Shown here: one piece after another, positions 18,711-27,015 of the stretch
Layout: each line of letters begins with the position of its first letter
Numbering within the stretch: position 1 is the first letter of the stretch
Assembly: GCF_007829035.1 (NCBI RefSeq)
Contig: NZ_VIVQ01000001.1
Span: forward strand, 2,294,001 to 2,358,000
DNA length: 64,000 nucleotides
Direction of reading: 5' to 3'
DNA from: Rudaeicoccus suwonensis
Lineage (GTDB): Bacteria > Actinomycetota > Actinomycetes > Actinomycetales > Dermatophilaceae
Position numbers and translations under genes: made by a program
Notes under the pieces: generated by a model
What the model was told of the DNA's origin: nothing
Database searches by the model: none
What the model saw: only the letters and a program-made list of their open reading frames with translations

Positions 18711-18845
18711 GCCTGCCAGTGTGGCAAACCGCGCGCCGACCGAACCGCACCGCGCCGCATCGGCGACCGCTCGCGCCTTTGCGAACATCAGCCGGAGCCG
18801 CGCGAGGTTGACCCTGCACCTGGTCGAGAGTGTTGGATCTGGCAC

Positions 18846-19856
18846 ATGGACGACCTGCTCTCGATCGGAGAATTCGCGCGGCGCAGCGGCCTCAGCGTGA
18901 GCGCGTTGCGCTTCTACGACCGTGAGCGCGTGCTGGTGCCGACGGTCGTCGACCCGGCAACGGGCTACCGCCGGTACACCATTGACCAGGTCCGGACCGG
19001 GGTGGTGATCGCTTCGCTGCGGAGGGTGCAGATGTCGGTGGATGACATCCGCACGATCGTGGAACTCGGCGACGACACGGGCAGCGTCGTCGATCTGCTC
19101 GACCTGCATCTGGGCCGGCTCGAGGACGGCTTTGCGCAGGCACGACGTGAGATCGCCGCGGTCAAGGCACGGCTTGCAGACGATGCGGCTGCGATCGAGG
19201 TGGTCGTCAGTGCACCCGGTCTGCTGCGGGCGCTGGATGCGGTGCGTTTCGCGGCCGGCGACGACCCCGCCTATTCGATGCTGCACGCCATCCAGTTGCG
19301 TCTGACCCCGCAGGAGTGCCGCGTTGTCGCCACGGATCGTTACCGCCTCGCCATGCATCGCACCGCATGTCTGACCGCGAATGTGCCGGAGGCGGGCGCT
19401 GCGTCATACGTGCGCGATCTGGTCGTGCCCCTCGCGTGGATTGACGAGGTGATGGAAGTGCTTGAAACACAGGATGATTCGCGTGTCACGCTTCACGCGA
19501 GCGGTGGTCGGGTGCGCGTGGATTGCGGGCCGGTCGGCCTCGAAACCCGCACGCTCGACGTCGTCTTCCCGGACGTCGACACCGTGCTGGGCGCCGCTCC
19601 GACCGGCACCGCCACCACCATCGACCTCGGTCAGCTGCGGAAGACCGAAGATGCGCGGACCCTGCTCGTCGATGACGACACCCACGTCAACCGGGCGTTC
19701 CTGCTCGAGGCTGTGACCGCCGCCGGAGGGCAGGCGACGCTGCGACTCGACGGACCGATCGCACCGTTGGCGATCCACGGGATCGACGGGGCGATGTCGC
19801 TGCTGATGCCGATCCGCCCCGAGGACGAGGACGCGAACGAGGTCGGTCGAGCGTGA
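18846..19856 (+). CDS. MerR-family regulator fused to DNA sliding-clamp-like domains
   Basis: The 336-aa protein starts with a clear MerR winged helix-turn-helix (LSIGEFARRSGLSVSALRFY, about residues 5-75) and a helical linker. From about residue 120 it resembles the beta sliding clamp DnaN: CRVVATDRYRLAMHR matches the clamp ATD-RLA motif, then TRTLDVVFPDVDTVL, VNRAFLLEAV and a terminal LLMPIR as in clamp domain 3. It seems to contain clamp domains 2 and part of 3, not a full clamp. A role linking transcription to replication or repair, or use of the fold as a ligand or protein sensor, is inference. Its TGA overlaps the next gene's GTG. Confidence 0.8.
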   Translation: MDDLLSIGEFARRSGLSVSALRFYDRERVLVPTVVDPATGYRRYTIDQVRTGVVIASLRRVQMSVDDIRTIVELGDDTGSVVDLLDLHLGRLEDGFAQARREIAAVKARLADDAAAIEVVVSAPGLLRALDAVRFAAGDDPAYSMLHAIQLRLTPQECRVVATDRYRLAMHRTACLTANVPEAGAASYVRDLVVPLAWIDEVMEVLETQDDSRVTLHASGGRVRVDCGPVGLETRTLDVVFPDVDTVLGAAPTGTATTIDLGQLRKTEDARTLLVDDDTHVNRAFLLEAVTAAGGQATLRLDGPIAPLAIHGIDGAMSLLMPIRPEDEDANEVGRA

Positions 19857-20140
19857 GCGTGCTGGTGCACCTGTGTCGTGGGTGCGGTCACCATGGCGAC
19901 TGGCATCTGCCGCGCAACGCGGGATACACCGGATGCCAGTGCTGCCGAGCCGGCGCCGTCGAGCTCGATCCAATGCCCGTGCTGCAGGAGACGTTCGCGA
20001 TGCCTGGGTGGAGTCCTGAACCGCTGTGGGCGCCCGGCACTGCGCGCAACCCCGGCACCATGCATGCCAGCACGACCTGCTCCTGCGATGCATGCACGGC
20101 CGCCTTCGAGGCACTGACCGGACGCGCCGAGGCCGGCTGA
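19853..20140 (+). CDS. small cysteine-rich (zinc-ribbon-like) protein
   Basis: This 95-aa protein of unknown function has paired cysteines CRGCG (residues 8-12), CQCC (28-31) and CSCDAC near the C-terminus, suggesting one or two metal-binding knuckles. The GTG start overlaps the stop of the MerR-clamp gene (GTGA), so the two are translationally coupled and probably act together. I do not recognise a family. Four octamers or hairpins do not interrupt it, and base composition matches its neighbours. Confidence 0.65.
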   Translation: MSVLVHLCRGCGHHGDWHLPRNAGYTGCQCCRAGAVELDPMPVLQETFAMPGWSPEPLWAPGTARNPGTMHASTTCSCDACTAAFEALTGRAEAG

Positions 20141-20214
20141 CTGTCCACTACTGAGACGGCAACCAGCGCTAAATCCGTTGCGCCACAGTCGGTTTCTGGA
20201 CGACGATGGCCTGC

Positions 20215-21033
20215 ATGACCGACTACCTGTCGCTGAACCGCGCCAACTGGGACGACCGCGCCGCAGCACACGCTGCGAGCGTGGACTATGACGTTGCCCG
20301 CTTGGTGTCCGGCGAGCGCCGGCTCAGCGACGTCGTCGAATTCGACGTGCCGCGCCTGGGTGACATCGACGGGCTGGACGTCGTCCACCTGCAGTGCCAC
20401 ATCGGCACCGACACGCTCTCACTCGCCCGACTGGGCGCGACCGTCGTCGGTCTCGACCTGTCGCCAGAGTCGCTCGCGCAGGCTCGCCGCATCGCCGACG
20501 AGGCGGGGCTGACCGTCGACTTCGTCGAATCCGAGGTGTATGCCGCGCCGACGGCTCTTGGCGGACGCACCTTCGATCTGGTCTACACCGGCATCGGCGC
20601 GCTCTGCTGGTTGCCTTCGATCGAGCGGTGGGCCGCAACGGTTGCGGCTCTGCTGCGTCCAGGCGGGCGGCTGTTCATCCGTGAAGGGCACCCGATGCTG
20701 TGGTCGATGGGCGAATCCGAAACCGCCGTCCAGGTCGAATACCCCTACTTCGAGCAATCCGAACCGCTCGTCTTCACCGACGGCGGCACCTATGTCGAGA
20801 CCGACCACCAGTTCACCGCCAACACCACGGTGGAGTGGAATCACGGCCTCGGTGAGATCGTCACGGCTCTGCTCGACCACGGATTTGCCATCACCGCGCT
20901 CGTCGAGCACGACAGCGCGCCGTGGTGCGCCCTGCCCGGCCAGATGGTCGCGGACGACCGCGGCGAATGGCGCCTGAGCGATCGACCGCAACGTCTCGCC
21001 GCCACCTACACCCTGCAGGCTCGCAAAACCTGA
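20215..21033 (+). CDS. class I SAM-dependent methyltransferase
   Basis: The 272-aa protein begins MTDYLSLNRANWDDRAAAHA and has the SAM motif VVHLQCHIGTDTLSLARLGA, motif VVGLDLSPES and the post-motif GRLFIREGHP. The N-terminal NRANWDDRA block is typical of a widespread actinobacterial small-molecule methyltransferase group annotated only as class I methyltransferase. An ATG 9 bp earlier (20206) is equally possible; there is no clear Shine-Dalgarno. Substrate unknown. It is followed by a perfect 16-bp hairpin. Confidence 0.8.
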   Translation: MTDYLSLNRANWDDRAAAHAASVDYDVARLVSGERRLSDVVEFDVPRLGDIDGLDVVHLQCHIGTDTLSLARLGATVVGLDLSPESLAQARRIADEAGLTVDFVESEVYAAPTALGGRTFDLVYTGIGALCWLPSIERWAATVAALLRPGGRLFIREGHPMLWSMGESETAVQVEYPYFEQSEPLVFTDGGTYVETDHQFTANTTVEWNHGLGEIVTALLDHGFAITALVEHDSAPWCALPGQMVADDRGEWRLSDRPQRLAATYTLQARKT

Positions 21034-21048
21034 CCCGATCTTGTTCTT

Positions 21049-21085
21049 CGATCGGGCACCCAGCCATCGGCTGGGTGCCCGATCG
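21049..21085. terminator. perfect 16-bp hairpin between methyltransferase and rtcB
   Basis: CGATCGGGCACCCAGC (21049-21064) and its exact complement (21070-21085) flank a 5-nt loop. It lies 15 bp after the methyltransferase stop and ends 24 bp before the rtcB start, just before the rtcB ribosome-binding site. It is probably the methyltransferase terminator, but if rtcB is transcribed from upstream it would sit in the rtcB leader and could act as an attenuator. Confidence 0.7.
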
Positions 21086-21109
21086 CGTTGCACGAAAAGG
21101 AGATGCACC

Positions 21110-22279
21110 ATGCAAGAGCTGACGCCGAAGCTGCTCAGCTGGGCTTCGATCATCGAGGATTCCACGCGCGACCAGGCGGTGACGACAGCGAGTATGCCGT
21201 TCATCCATCCTCACGTCGCGCTGATGCCGGACGCACACCTCGGACTCGGGGCGACCGTGGGCTCGGTCATCCCGACGCTGGGAGCGGTGATGCCGGCAGC
21301 CGTCGGAGTCGACATCGGCTGCGGCATGATCGCCGTGCGCACCCAGTTCACCGCATCCGACCTGCCGCAGGATCGGGCAGTGATCCGTCACTCGATCGAG
21401 CGGTCCATTCCGCTGAGCGCAGGCGGTTTCAACCGGACGATTCGGCAGGAGCACACGCAGCGTCGGATCGAAGAGCTGACCATGCTCGCCTCCGACGCGG
21501 GTGTCGAGCCCGACTCGCACGCGTCCAAGTGGCGGATGCAGTTGGGCACGCTGGGTTCGGGCAACCACTTCATCGAGGTGAGCCTGGACGAGACAGACCA
21601 GGTGTGGTTGTTCCTGCACTCGGGATCGCGCGGTGTCGGCAACCGGATCGCCCAGCACCACATCAAGATCGCACAGAAGCTGTGCGATCAGTGGTGGATC
21701 CCGTTGCCGCACAAGGATCTTGCGTACCTCGTCGAGGGCACGGCCGAGTTCGACGCGTACATCCGTGACCTTCGCTGGGCGCAGCACTTCGCGCTGCTCA
21801 ACCGCGAGGAGATGATGGACCGGGTGATCCACGACGTGGGGCACTGGGTCGGCGAGCCGGTCCGCGAGAGCGAGCGCATCAACTGCCATCACAACTACAC
21901 CGAGCAGGCCAAGCACTTCGGCCGCACGGTATGGCTGTCGCGCAAGGGAGCGATCGACGCGTCCACCGGTCGCGCCGGATTGATCCCGGGCTCGATGGGC
22001 ACTGCGTCATACGTCGTGGCCGGCAAGGGCAACCCGCTGTCGCTCAACTCGGCCCCGCACGGTGCCGGACGCACGTACTCCCGCTCGCGCGCCCGGCGCA
22101 CCTTCACCCAGGAGCAGCTCCGGACGGCGATGCAGGGCATCGAGTACCGCGATACCGACGCCTTCATCGACGAGATCCCGCAGGCCTACAAGGACATCGA
22201 CGTGGTGATGCAGGACGCGACCGACCTGGTCGAGGTGCGGCACACCCTGCGGCAGATCGTCAACGTCAAGGGCGACTGA
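21110..22279 (+). CDS. rtcB: RtcB-type RNA ligase / RNA repair protein
   Basis: RtcB joins RNA 2',3'-cyclic phosphate or 3'-phosphate ends to 5'-OH ends using GTP and manganese. The 389-aa protein shows the metal-binding GVDIGCGMIAVRT segment, LGSGNHFIEV, NCHHNYTE, and SAPHGAGR with the guanylylated histidine of the HGAGR motif. The start MQELTPKLLSW at 21110 has an AAGGAGA Shine-Dalgarno 6-7 nt upstream. It is shorter than E. coli RtcB (about 408 aa) but within the bacterial range. No archease gene is adjacent. A 16-bp hairpin lies immediately upstream. Confidence 0.92.
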   Translation: MQELTPKLLSWASIIEDSTRDQAVTTASMPFIHPHVALMPDAHLGLGATVGSVIPTLGAVMPAAVGVDIGCGMIAVRTQFTASDLPQDRAVIRHSIERSIPLSAGGFNRTIRQEHTQRRIEELTMLASDAGVEPDSHASKWRMQLGTLGSGNHFIEVSLDETDQVWLFLHSGSRGVGNRIAQHHIKIAQKLCDQWWIPLPHKDLAYLVEGTAEFDAYIRDLRWAQHFALLNREEMMDRVIHDVGHWVGEPVRESERINCHHNYTEQAKHFGRTVWLSRKGAIDASTGRAGLIPGSMGTASYVVAGKGNPLSLNSAPHGAGRTYSRSRARRTFTQEQLRTAMQGIEYRDTDAFIDEIPQAYKDIDVVMQDATDLVEVRHTLRQIVNVKGD

Positions 22280-22301
22280 TCGGCAGACCGGTCGCTCGCT
22301 C

Positions 22302-23402
22302 TCAGTAGGTCATGCCCATCGCCTCGCGGACGTCACGCAATGTGGCGTCCGCGATGGCGTTGGCGCGCGAGTTTCCGTCTTGCAGAACGGATCGCAGGTG
22401 ACCGGGCTCGGCGATGAGGGCTGCGCGACGACGCCGGTGAGCGGCGAGACCATCGTTGACCACATCGGTCAGCAGTCGCTTCAACGAGGCGGCGCCACCG
22501 TCACCGATCTCGTCGGCGATCTGCCCGGGCTCGCGATCGGTGAACAGGCCGATCATGGTCAGCATGCTCGCGATCTCCGGTCGGCCGACCGGATCGAAGG
22601 TGATGCGTCGTTGCGCATCGGTGCGTGCGCGTCGGATCCGGGCGGCCGTCTCGTCGGCGGTCATCGACAAGGCGATTCCGTTGCCGCGGCTGGTCGACAT
22701 CTTGGTGCCGTCGAGTCCCGGCAGCATTGCCGCGTCGGTCATCAGCGCGTCGGGCTCGGTGAAGACCTCGGCATACCTGGCGTTGAACCGGCGAGCGATG
22801 ACGCGTGTCTGCTCGATGTGCGGCAGTTGGTCGCGGCCCACGGGCACGATGGTGCCGTGGCAGAACAGGATGTCGGCCGCCTGGTGTACCGGATAGGTCA
22901 GCAGCAGTCCGCTGAGCGCGCGGTCACCGGTGGCGGCGAGTTCGGCCTTCACCGTCGGATTGCGGTGCAGCTCGGCCTCGGTCACCAGCGACAGGAAGGG
23001 CAGCATCAGCTGGTTGAGGGCGGGCACGGCGGAGTGCGCGAAGATCGTCGAGCGCTGCGGGTCGATGCCGGTGGCGAGGTAGTCCGCGACCTGCCCCAGG
23101 ACATGGTCCTCGATGTCGCCGACATCGTCGCGGTCGGTGATCACCTGATAGTCGGCAACGAGCACGAAGGTGTCGATGCCCTTGTCCTGGAACGCAACCC
23201 GCGACTTCAGCGTCGCGAACAGATGGCCGATGTGCAGCGGGCCGGTCGGACGATCGCCGGTCAGCACCCGCAGTCGGTCACGGCCGGGCGCGGCCGGATC
23301 GTCGATCATCGCCTGCAGCCGGGCGCTCCTGGCTCGTGCCGTGCTGTATGACGCATCAGCGCCGGCGTCGTGCAGCTCGTCCTGCTCGTGAATGGTGGTC
23401 AT
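22302..23402 (-). CDS. trpS: tryptophanyl-tRNA synthetase
   Basis: The 366-aa class I synthetase has the HIGH-type motif GPLHIGHLFAT and the KMSKS-type motif KMSTSRGN. It charges tRNA-Trp. The start ATG at 23402 has GGAGGA upstream (minus strand GCGGAGGAATCACC). The 150 bp before it contain a tandem-Trp leader peptide and a T-tailed terminator hairpin, so expression is probably set by charged tRNA-Trp. It converges with rtcB. Compared with the short bacterial TrpRS (about 330 aa), it has an N-terminal extension of about 40 residues. Confidence 0.96.
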   Translation of the reverse strand: MTTIHEQDELHDAGADASYSTARARSARLQAMIDDPAAPGRDRLRVLTGDRPTGPLHIGHLFATLKSRVAFQDKGIDTFVLVADYQVITDRDDVGDIEDHVLGQVADYLATGIDPQRSTIFAHSAVPALNQLMLPFLSLVTEAELHRNPTVKAELAATGDRALSGLLLTYPVHQAADILFCHGTIVPVGRDQLPHIEQTRVIARRFNARYAEVFTEPDALMTDAAMLPGLDGTKMSTSRGNGIALSMTADETAARIRRARTDAQRRITFDPVGRPEIASMLTMIGLFTDREPGQIADEIGDGGAASLKRLLTDVVNDGLAAHRRRRAALIAEPGHLRSVLQDGNSRANAIADATLRDVREAMGMTY

Positions 23403-23449
23403 GGTGATTCCTCCGCATGGTCTTGCCCACGCGTGGAGTCATCGTCATA

Positions 23450-23476
23450 CGACAAACGCCGCCCGTGGGCGGCGTT
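23450..23476 (-). terminator. attenuator terminator upstream of trpS
   Basis: On the minus strand AACGCCGCCC (23476-23467) pairs perfectly with GGGCGGCGTT (23464-23455) around a 2-nt loop, giving a 10-bp GC-rich stem. The last TT and the following TGT make a short T run (TTTGTC). It lies 33 bp after the stop of the Trp leader peptide and 52 bp before trpS. Confidence 0.75.
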
Positions 23477-23508
23477 GATGGATAACAGAATTCGTCAGCG
23501 GCCGCCGG

Positions 23509-23547
23509 TCAGGGCAGCCACCAGTTGGTGCGCGTGACGAGATCCAT
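23509..23547 (-). CDS. tryptophan leader peptide of the trpS attenuator
   Basis: A 12-codon frame from ATG 23547 reads MDLVTRTNWWLP then TGA. Two adjacent Trp codons near the end are the hallmark of trp leader peptides. The peptide stops 33 bp before the T-tailed hairpin. A GGCGGCC segment just after the stop is complementary to the first arm of that hairpin and could form the antiterminator. When charged tRNA-Trp is scarce, stalling at the Trp pair would allow read-through into trpS. Peptide and hairpin are seen; the switch is inferred from known trp attenuation. Confidence 0.8.
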   Translation of the reverse strand: MDLVTRTNWWLP

Positions 23548-23573
23548 GCCTCGAAGTGTATGCCGCAGAACGG

Positions 23574-24806
23574 TCATGCCGTGACCGCGGTCGCGCGTCG
23601 AGTCAGCGACGGGATCGCCACTCCGATCGCCAGCGCGCAGACGACAAGCGCTGCGACATACCCGGTCGTGCCGTTCCAGTGCGCCGCGCTGTAGGCGACA
23701 CCCACCACGGCGCCGAGCACGGAACTGCCGACGTAGTAGGCGAACAGGTAGAGCGAACTCGCCTCGGCGCGGTGCTCGACCGCGATCAGCCCGACCCAGC
23801 CGCTGGCGATGGCATGCGCGGCGAAGAAGCCCGCGGTGAACAGCAGCATCCCGAGCAGCACCCACACCAGTTGTCCCGGCAGGGTCAGCAGGAGCCCTGC
23901 GAGGGTCATTGCTTCGGCGGCGAGCAGCGTACGCTGGCGGCCCCAGCGGTCGGCGACACGACCAGCGACCGACGACGACACCGTGCCCGACAAATACATC
24001 AGGAAGACCAGCCCGACGATCGACTCCGGAAGACTGAACGGCGCTGCCAGCAAACGGTATCCGAGCATGTTGTAGACCGAGACGAAACCACCCATGAGCA
24101 GGAATCCGGTCGCGAACAGCGCCACCAGCGCGGGGTTTCGCAGATGTCCCAGCACCGCGCGCGAGGTGTCGCGCAGACCCACCGGCTGCGGCCGGAAGTA
24201 CACCGATGACGGTGCCAACCGGATGAAGACCGCAGTGAACGCCAGCGCGACCAGTGCTGCGGCGGCCATCGCCCACCGCCAGTTGGAGACATCGAGGGTG
24301 AACGATGCGATCAGCCGGCCGGCGAGACCACCGACCGTCGTTCCGGCGATATACCGCCCCATCGCCGCGCCCAAGTGATCTCGATGCACCTCCTCGGCCA
24401 GGTAGGCCATCGCCGTGGCGGGAACACCTGCCAGCGCCACGCCCTGGATTCCCCGAAGCACCACCAGCACCGACATCGAGGGAGCCAGCGGCGCGATGAG
24501 ACCGATGATGGCCGATGCAATTGCCGAACCGGCCATGATGCGGGTGCGCCCGAAACGTTCTGACAACGCGCTCACCGGGATGATCGCCAGCGCCAACAGC
24601 CCCGTGGTTGCGGACACCGACAGCGCGGCGCCTGCCGGTGACACGTGAAAGGACGTCGACAACGCGGGCAGCACCGCTTGAGCGCAGTACATCGCCACAA
24701 AGGTGGTCATGCCTGCGGCAAAGAGCGCGATCGTGATGCGCCGGTAGCCCGCTTCGCCTCGCCGGTATCCGGCCGGGTCGAGTGCTGCCATCGGTGTCGT
24801 CGCCAT
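23574..24806 (-). CDS. MFS transporter
   Basis: This 410-aa membrane protein with about 12 hydrophobic segments begins MATTPMAALDPAGYRRGEAG. The MFS motif between helices 2 and 3 appears as ALSERFGRTRIM, and the second-half equivalent as GRVADRWGRQRT. It resembles the YnfM/DHA1-type proton-driven exporters that are controlled by divergent LysR genes. The ATG at 24806 lies inside a GTATGGCG octamer; a GTG at 24830 would add 8 residues. The divergent LysR gene starts 81 bp away, so the regulator very probably controls this transporter. Substrate unknown. Confidence 0.87.
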   Translation of the reverse strand: MATTPMAALDPAGYRRGEAGYRRITIALFAAGMTTFVAMYCAQAVLPALSTSFHVSPAGAALSVSATTGLLALAIIPVSALSERFGRTRIMAGSAIASAIIGLIAPLAPSMSVLVVLRGIQGVALAGVPATAMAYLAEEVHRDHLGAAMGRYIAGTTVGGLAGRLIASFTLDVSNWRWAMAAAALVALAFTAVFIRLAPSSVYFRPQPVGLRDTSRAVLGHLRNPALVALFATGFLLMGGFVSVYNMLGYRLLAAPFSLPESIVGLVFLMYLSGTVSSSVAGRVADRWGRQRTLLAAEAMTLAGLLLTLPGQLVWVLLGMLLFTAGFFAAHAIASGWVGLIAVEHRAEASSLYLFAYYVGSSVLGAVVGVAYSAAHWNGTTGYVAALVVCALAIGVAIPSLTRRATAVTA

Positions 24807-24887
24807 ACGTCGATTGTGTGACGTCTTCACTTCATCCGGAAATGAGTTAACAACTGATCTTTCATGCGTTTTTGACATAATAGGCGT
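24807..24887. promoter_or_regulatory. divergent MFS/LysR control region
   Basis: The 81 bp between the two start codons are unusually AT-rich for this DNA (GAGTTAACAACTGATC, TTTTTGACATAATAG). They contain an imperfect dyad around CACTTCATCCGGAAATGAG, compatible with a LysR T-N11-A type site, and a CATAAT -10-like hexamer 8 nt before the LysR ATG. The binding site itself is an inference from the divergent arrangement. Confidence 0.45.
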
Positions 24888-25775
24888 ATGCGAGATCTGG
24901 TGCACTGGTTTGTCGTGCTGGCCGAGGAGGAGAACGTCACGGCCGCCGCGGCACGCCTGCAGGTGCCGCAACCGACCCTGTCCCGTCGGCTGGCCGGCCT
25001 CGAACACCGCTTGGGCACAACGTTGTTCGACCGGGTCGGGCGGCGGTTACGGCTCAACGAGGCCGGGCGGGTGTATGCCGAGCACGTCCGCCGCGCCGAC
25101 GATCAGCTGGCCGCCGGGGAACTCGCGATCCAAGACCTCCGCAGCGGCGAGTCACTGATGATCCGGCTCGGTTTCCTGCACTCCTTCGGCAGCTGGCTGG
25201 TGCCTGAGGTGATCCTGCGCAGCCGCACGACCTTGCCCGGCATCCGGTTCGAACTGACGCAGGGCGCGGCTGATGTCATCACCACAGCAGTCGCTGACAG
25301 TGAGATCGACCTCGGCATCGTGTCACCGCGACCGACCGACTCACGGGTGCAGTGGCGTCGCCTGGTCACCCAGGGGGTGCTGCTTGCCCTGCCGGCCGGG
25401 CATCGGCTCGCCGGGCGGTCCAGCGTCGACTTTGCCGAACTGGCAGACGACGAATTCGTTGCCATGGAACCAGGATTCGGCATGCGGCAGGTTCTCGACG
25501 AGATGTGCGAGCAGGCCGGATTCAGCCCTGACATCAGCGTCGAGTGCCAGGAATTGGACACCGTCTCCGGCCTCGTGTCGGCGGGTATCGGTGTGGCATT
25601 GCTGCCCTCGGAAAGGGTCCGGCGGGTGTCGCCCGGCGTGGTCCTCATCGAGGTCACCGGCGCGGACGCGGCCCGCGAGATCGGCCTGATCTGGCCGCGC
25701 GGATCGGCCCTGTCCACGCAGTCACGCGCGGTGCGGGCGGCTGCGGTCGAGGCCGTGCGCGCCAAGCCGGCCTGA
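24888..25775 (+). CDS. LysR-family transcriptional regulator
   Basis: The 295-aa protein has an N-terminal winged HTH (VTAAAARLQVPQPTLSRRLAGLE, about residues 18-40) and a C-terminal periplasmic-binding-like effector domain starting MIRLGFLHSFGSWLV. It probably regulates the divergent MFS exporter, as LysR regulators usually act on the neighbouring divergent gene, and itself. The start MRDLVHWFVVLAEEENV is the standard LysR beginning. Confidence 0.9.
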   Translation: MRDLVHWFVVLAEEENVTAAAARLQVPQPTLSRRLAGLEHRLGTTLFDRVGRRLRLNEAGRVYAEHVRRADDQLAAGELAIQDLRSGESLMIRLGFLHSFGSWLVPEVILRSRTTLPGIRFELTQGAADVITTAVADSEIDLGIVSPRPTDSRVQWRRLVTQGVLLALPAGHRLAGRSSVDFAELADDEFVAMEPGFGMRQVLDEMCEQAGFSPDISVECQELDTVSGLVSAGIGVALLPSERVRRVSPGVVLIEVTGADAAREIGLIWPRGSALSTQSRAVRAAAVEAVRAKPA

Positions 25776-25916
25776 GATGGCACCGCGGTCCGACTTGTAT
25801 GCCGCAGCCGGCGCGCCGCCACCTCCGTGATCCACTGGACGCCGATGGCGCCACAGCTTCACGCTGGCGACCGTGACCTGTCACCGAACACGTCCTGGAA
25901 GGATCCCGACAATCCA

Positions 25917-26921
25917 ATGAACGACTTCGTCCGTGCCACAGTGACCGGCCGCACCGGTCACCTCAGTCTCGACCGGCCGAAGGCGATGAACGCCCTTGTG
26001 CCGCAGATGATCTCGGCTATGGCTGAGTCATTGACGTCGTGGGCTGACGACGACTCCGTCGACCGGGTGGTGATCTCGTCGACCTCGCCTCGCGCGTTCT
26101 GTGCCGGCGCGGACATCCGTGCCATTCGCGCGGGTGTGCTGGCACACGAACCTTGGGTGTCGTCCTTCTTCGAGGACGAATACGCCCTCAACCTTCAACT
26201 CGCGCACTACCCGAAGCCGCTCATCTCGCTGATGGACGGCGTTGCGATGGGCGGCGGGCTGGGCATCTCCGTGCACGGCTCCCACCGCATCGTCACCGAA
26301 CGCTCCGTGCTCGCCATGCCGGAGACGGCGATCGGCTTCATCCCCGATGTCGGCGCGTCTCACTTCCTGCCACGGCTGCCGCGACACGTCGGTCGCTACC
26401 TCGGACTGACCTCAGCTCGCATCGGCGGACCGGATGCCGTCGCCCTCGGGCTGGCCACCCACCTGTGCCCTGCTGACCGGCTCCCCGAACTGCAGGATGC
26501 CTTGCTCACCGGCGTCGACCTTGACTCTGCATTGGCTGCGGTATGCGTCCCGGTCGCGGACGACGACGTCTCGCTGCCGCTGACGCAGATCGAGGCGACG
26601 TTCGGTATGCCGAGCGTGGACGACATCGTGACGGCCTTGCGTCGCGGCGACTCGGAGTGGTGCCGCAGCACGCTCGCTGCCATCGAATCGGTCTGTCCCA
26701 CAACGGTGTACGTCACCGATGCACTGCTGCAGAGCGGCGCACGCAGCACGCTGAGCGAGTGCTTGAAGCGCGAGGCAGCAGTCGGTGCCCGCGTGATTGC
26801 ACGCGGTGACTTCGCCGAGGGCGTCCGCGCCCAGCTCGTAGACAAGGATCACCGCCCACAGTTTGAGCCCGCGACACTTGCGGAGGTTGATTCGGCCGAC
26901 GTGCAGAGCCTGCTGAGCTAG
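25917..26921 (+). CDS. enoyl-CoA hydratase/isomerase family, 3-hydroxyisobutyryl-CoA hydrolase-like
   Basis: The 334-aa crotonase-fold protein has oxyanion-hole segments FCAGADIRAI and GVAMGGGLGISVHG and the MPETAIGFIPDVGASHFLPRL block. The length and the GFIPDVG block match 3-hydroxyisobutyryl-CoA hydrolases (valine degradation) better than plain enoyl-CoA hydratases. The start at ATG 25917 (MNDFVRATVTGRTGHLSL) is preferred; AGGA lies 13-14 nt upstream, which is long. No other valine-pathway gene is adjacent, so the substrate is inferred only from family resemblance. Confidence 0.82.
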   Translation: MNDFVRATVTGRTGHLSLDRPKAMNALVPQMISAMAESLTSWADDDSVDRVVISSTSPRAFCAGADIRAIRAGVLAHEPWVSSFFEDEYALNLQLAHYPKPLISLMDGVAMGGGLGISVHGSHRIVTERSVLAMPETAIGFIPDVGASHFLPRLPRHVGRYLGLTSARIGGPDAVALGLATHLCPADRLPELQDALLTGVDLDSALAAVCVPVADDDVSLPLTQIEATFGMPSVDDIVTALRRGDSEWCRSTLAAIESVCPTTVYVTDALLQSGARSTLSECLKREAAVGARVIARGDFAEGVRAQLVDKDHRPQFEPATLAEVDSADVQSLLS

Positions 26922-27015
26922 CGCCCGGCACGGCCGCACCACAGTCGTCGACGAAACGCTGTGCTACGCCTAGCGGGGTGGTGCCACGCCGAAAGTCGTT
27001 ACTGCTGAGAGCGAT

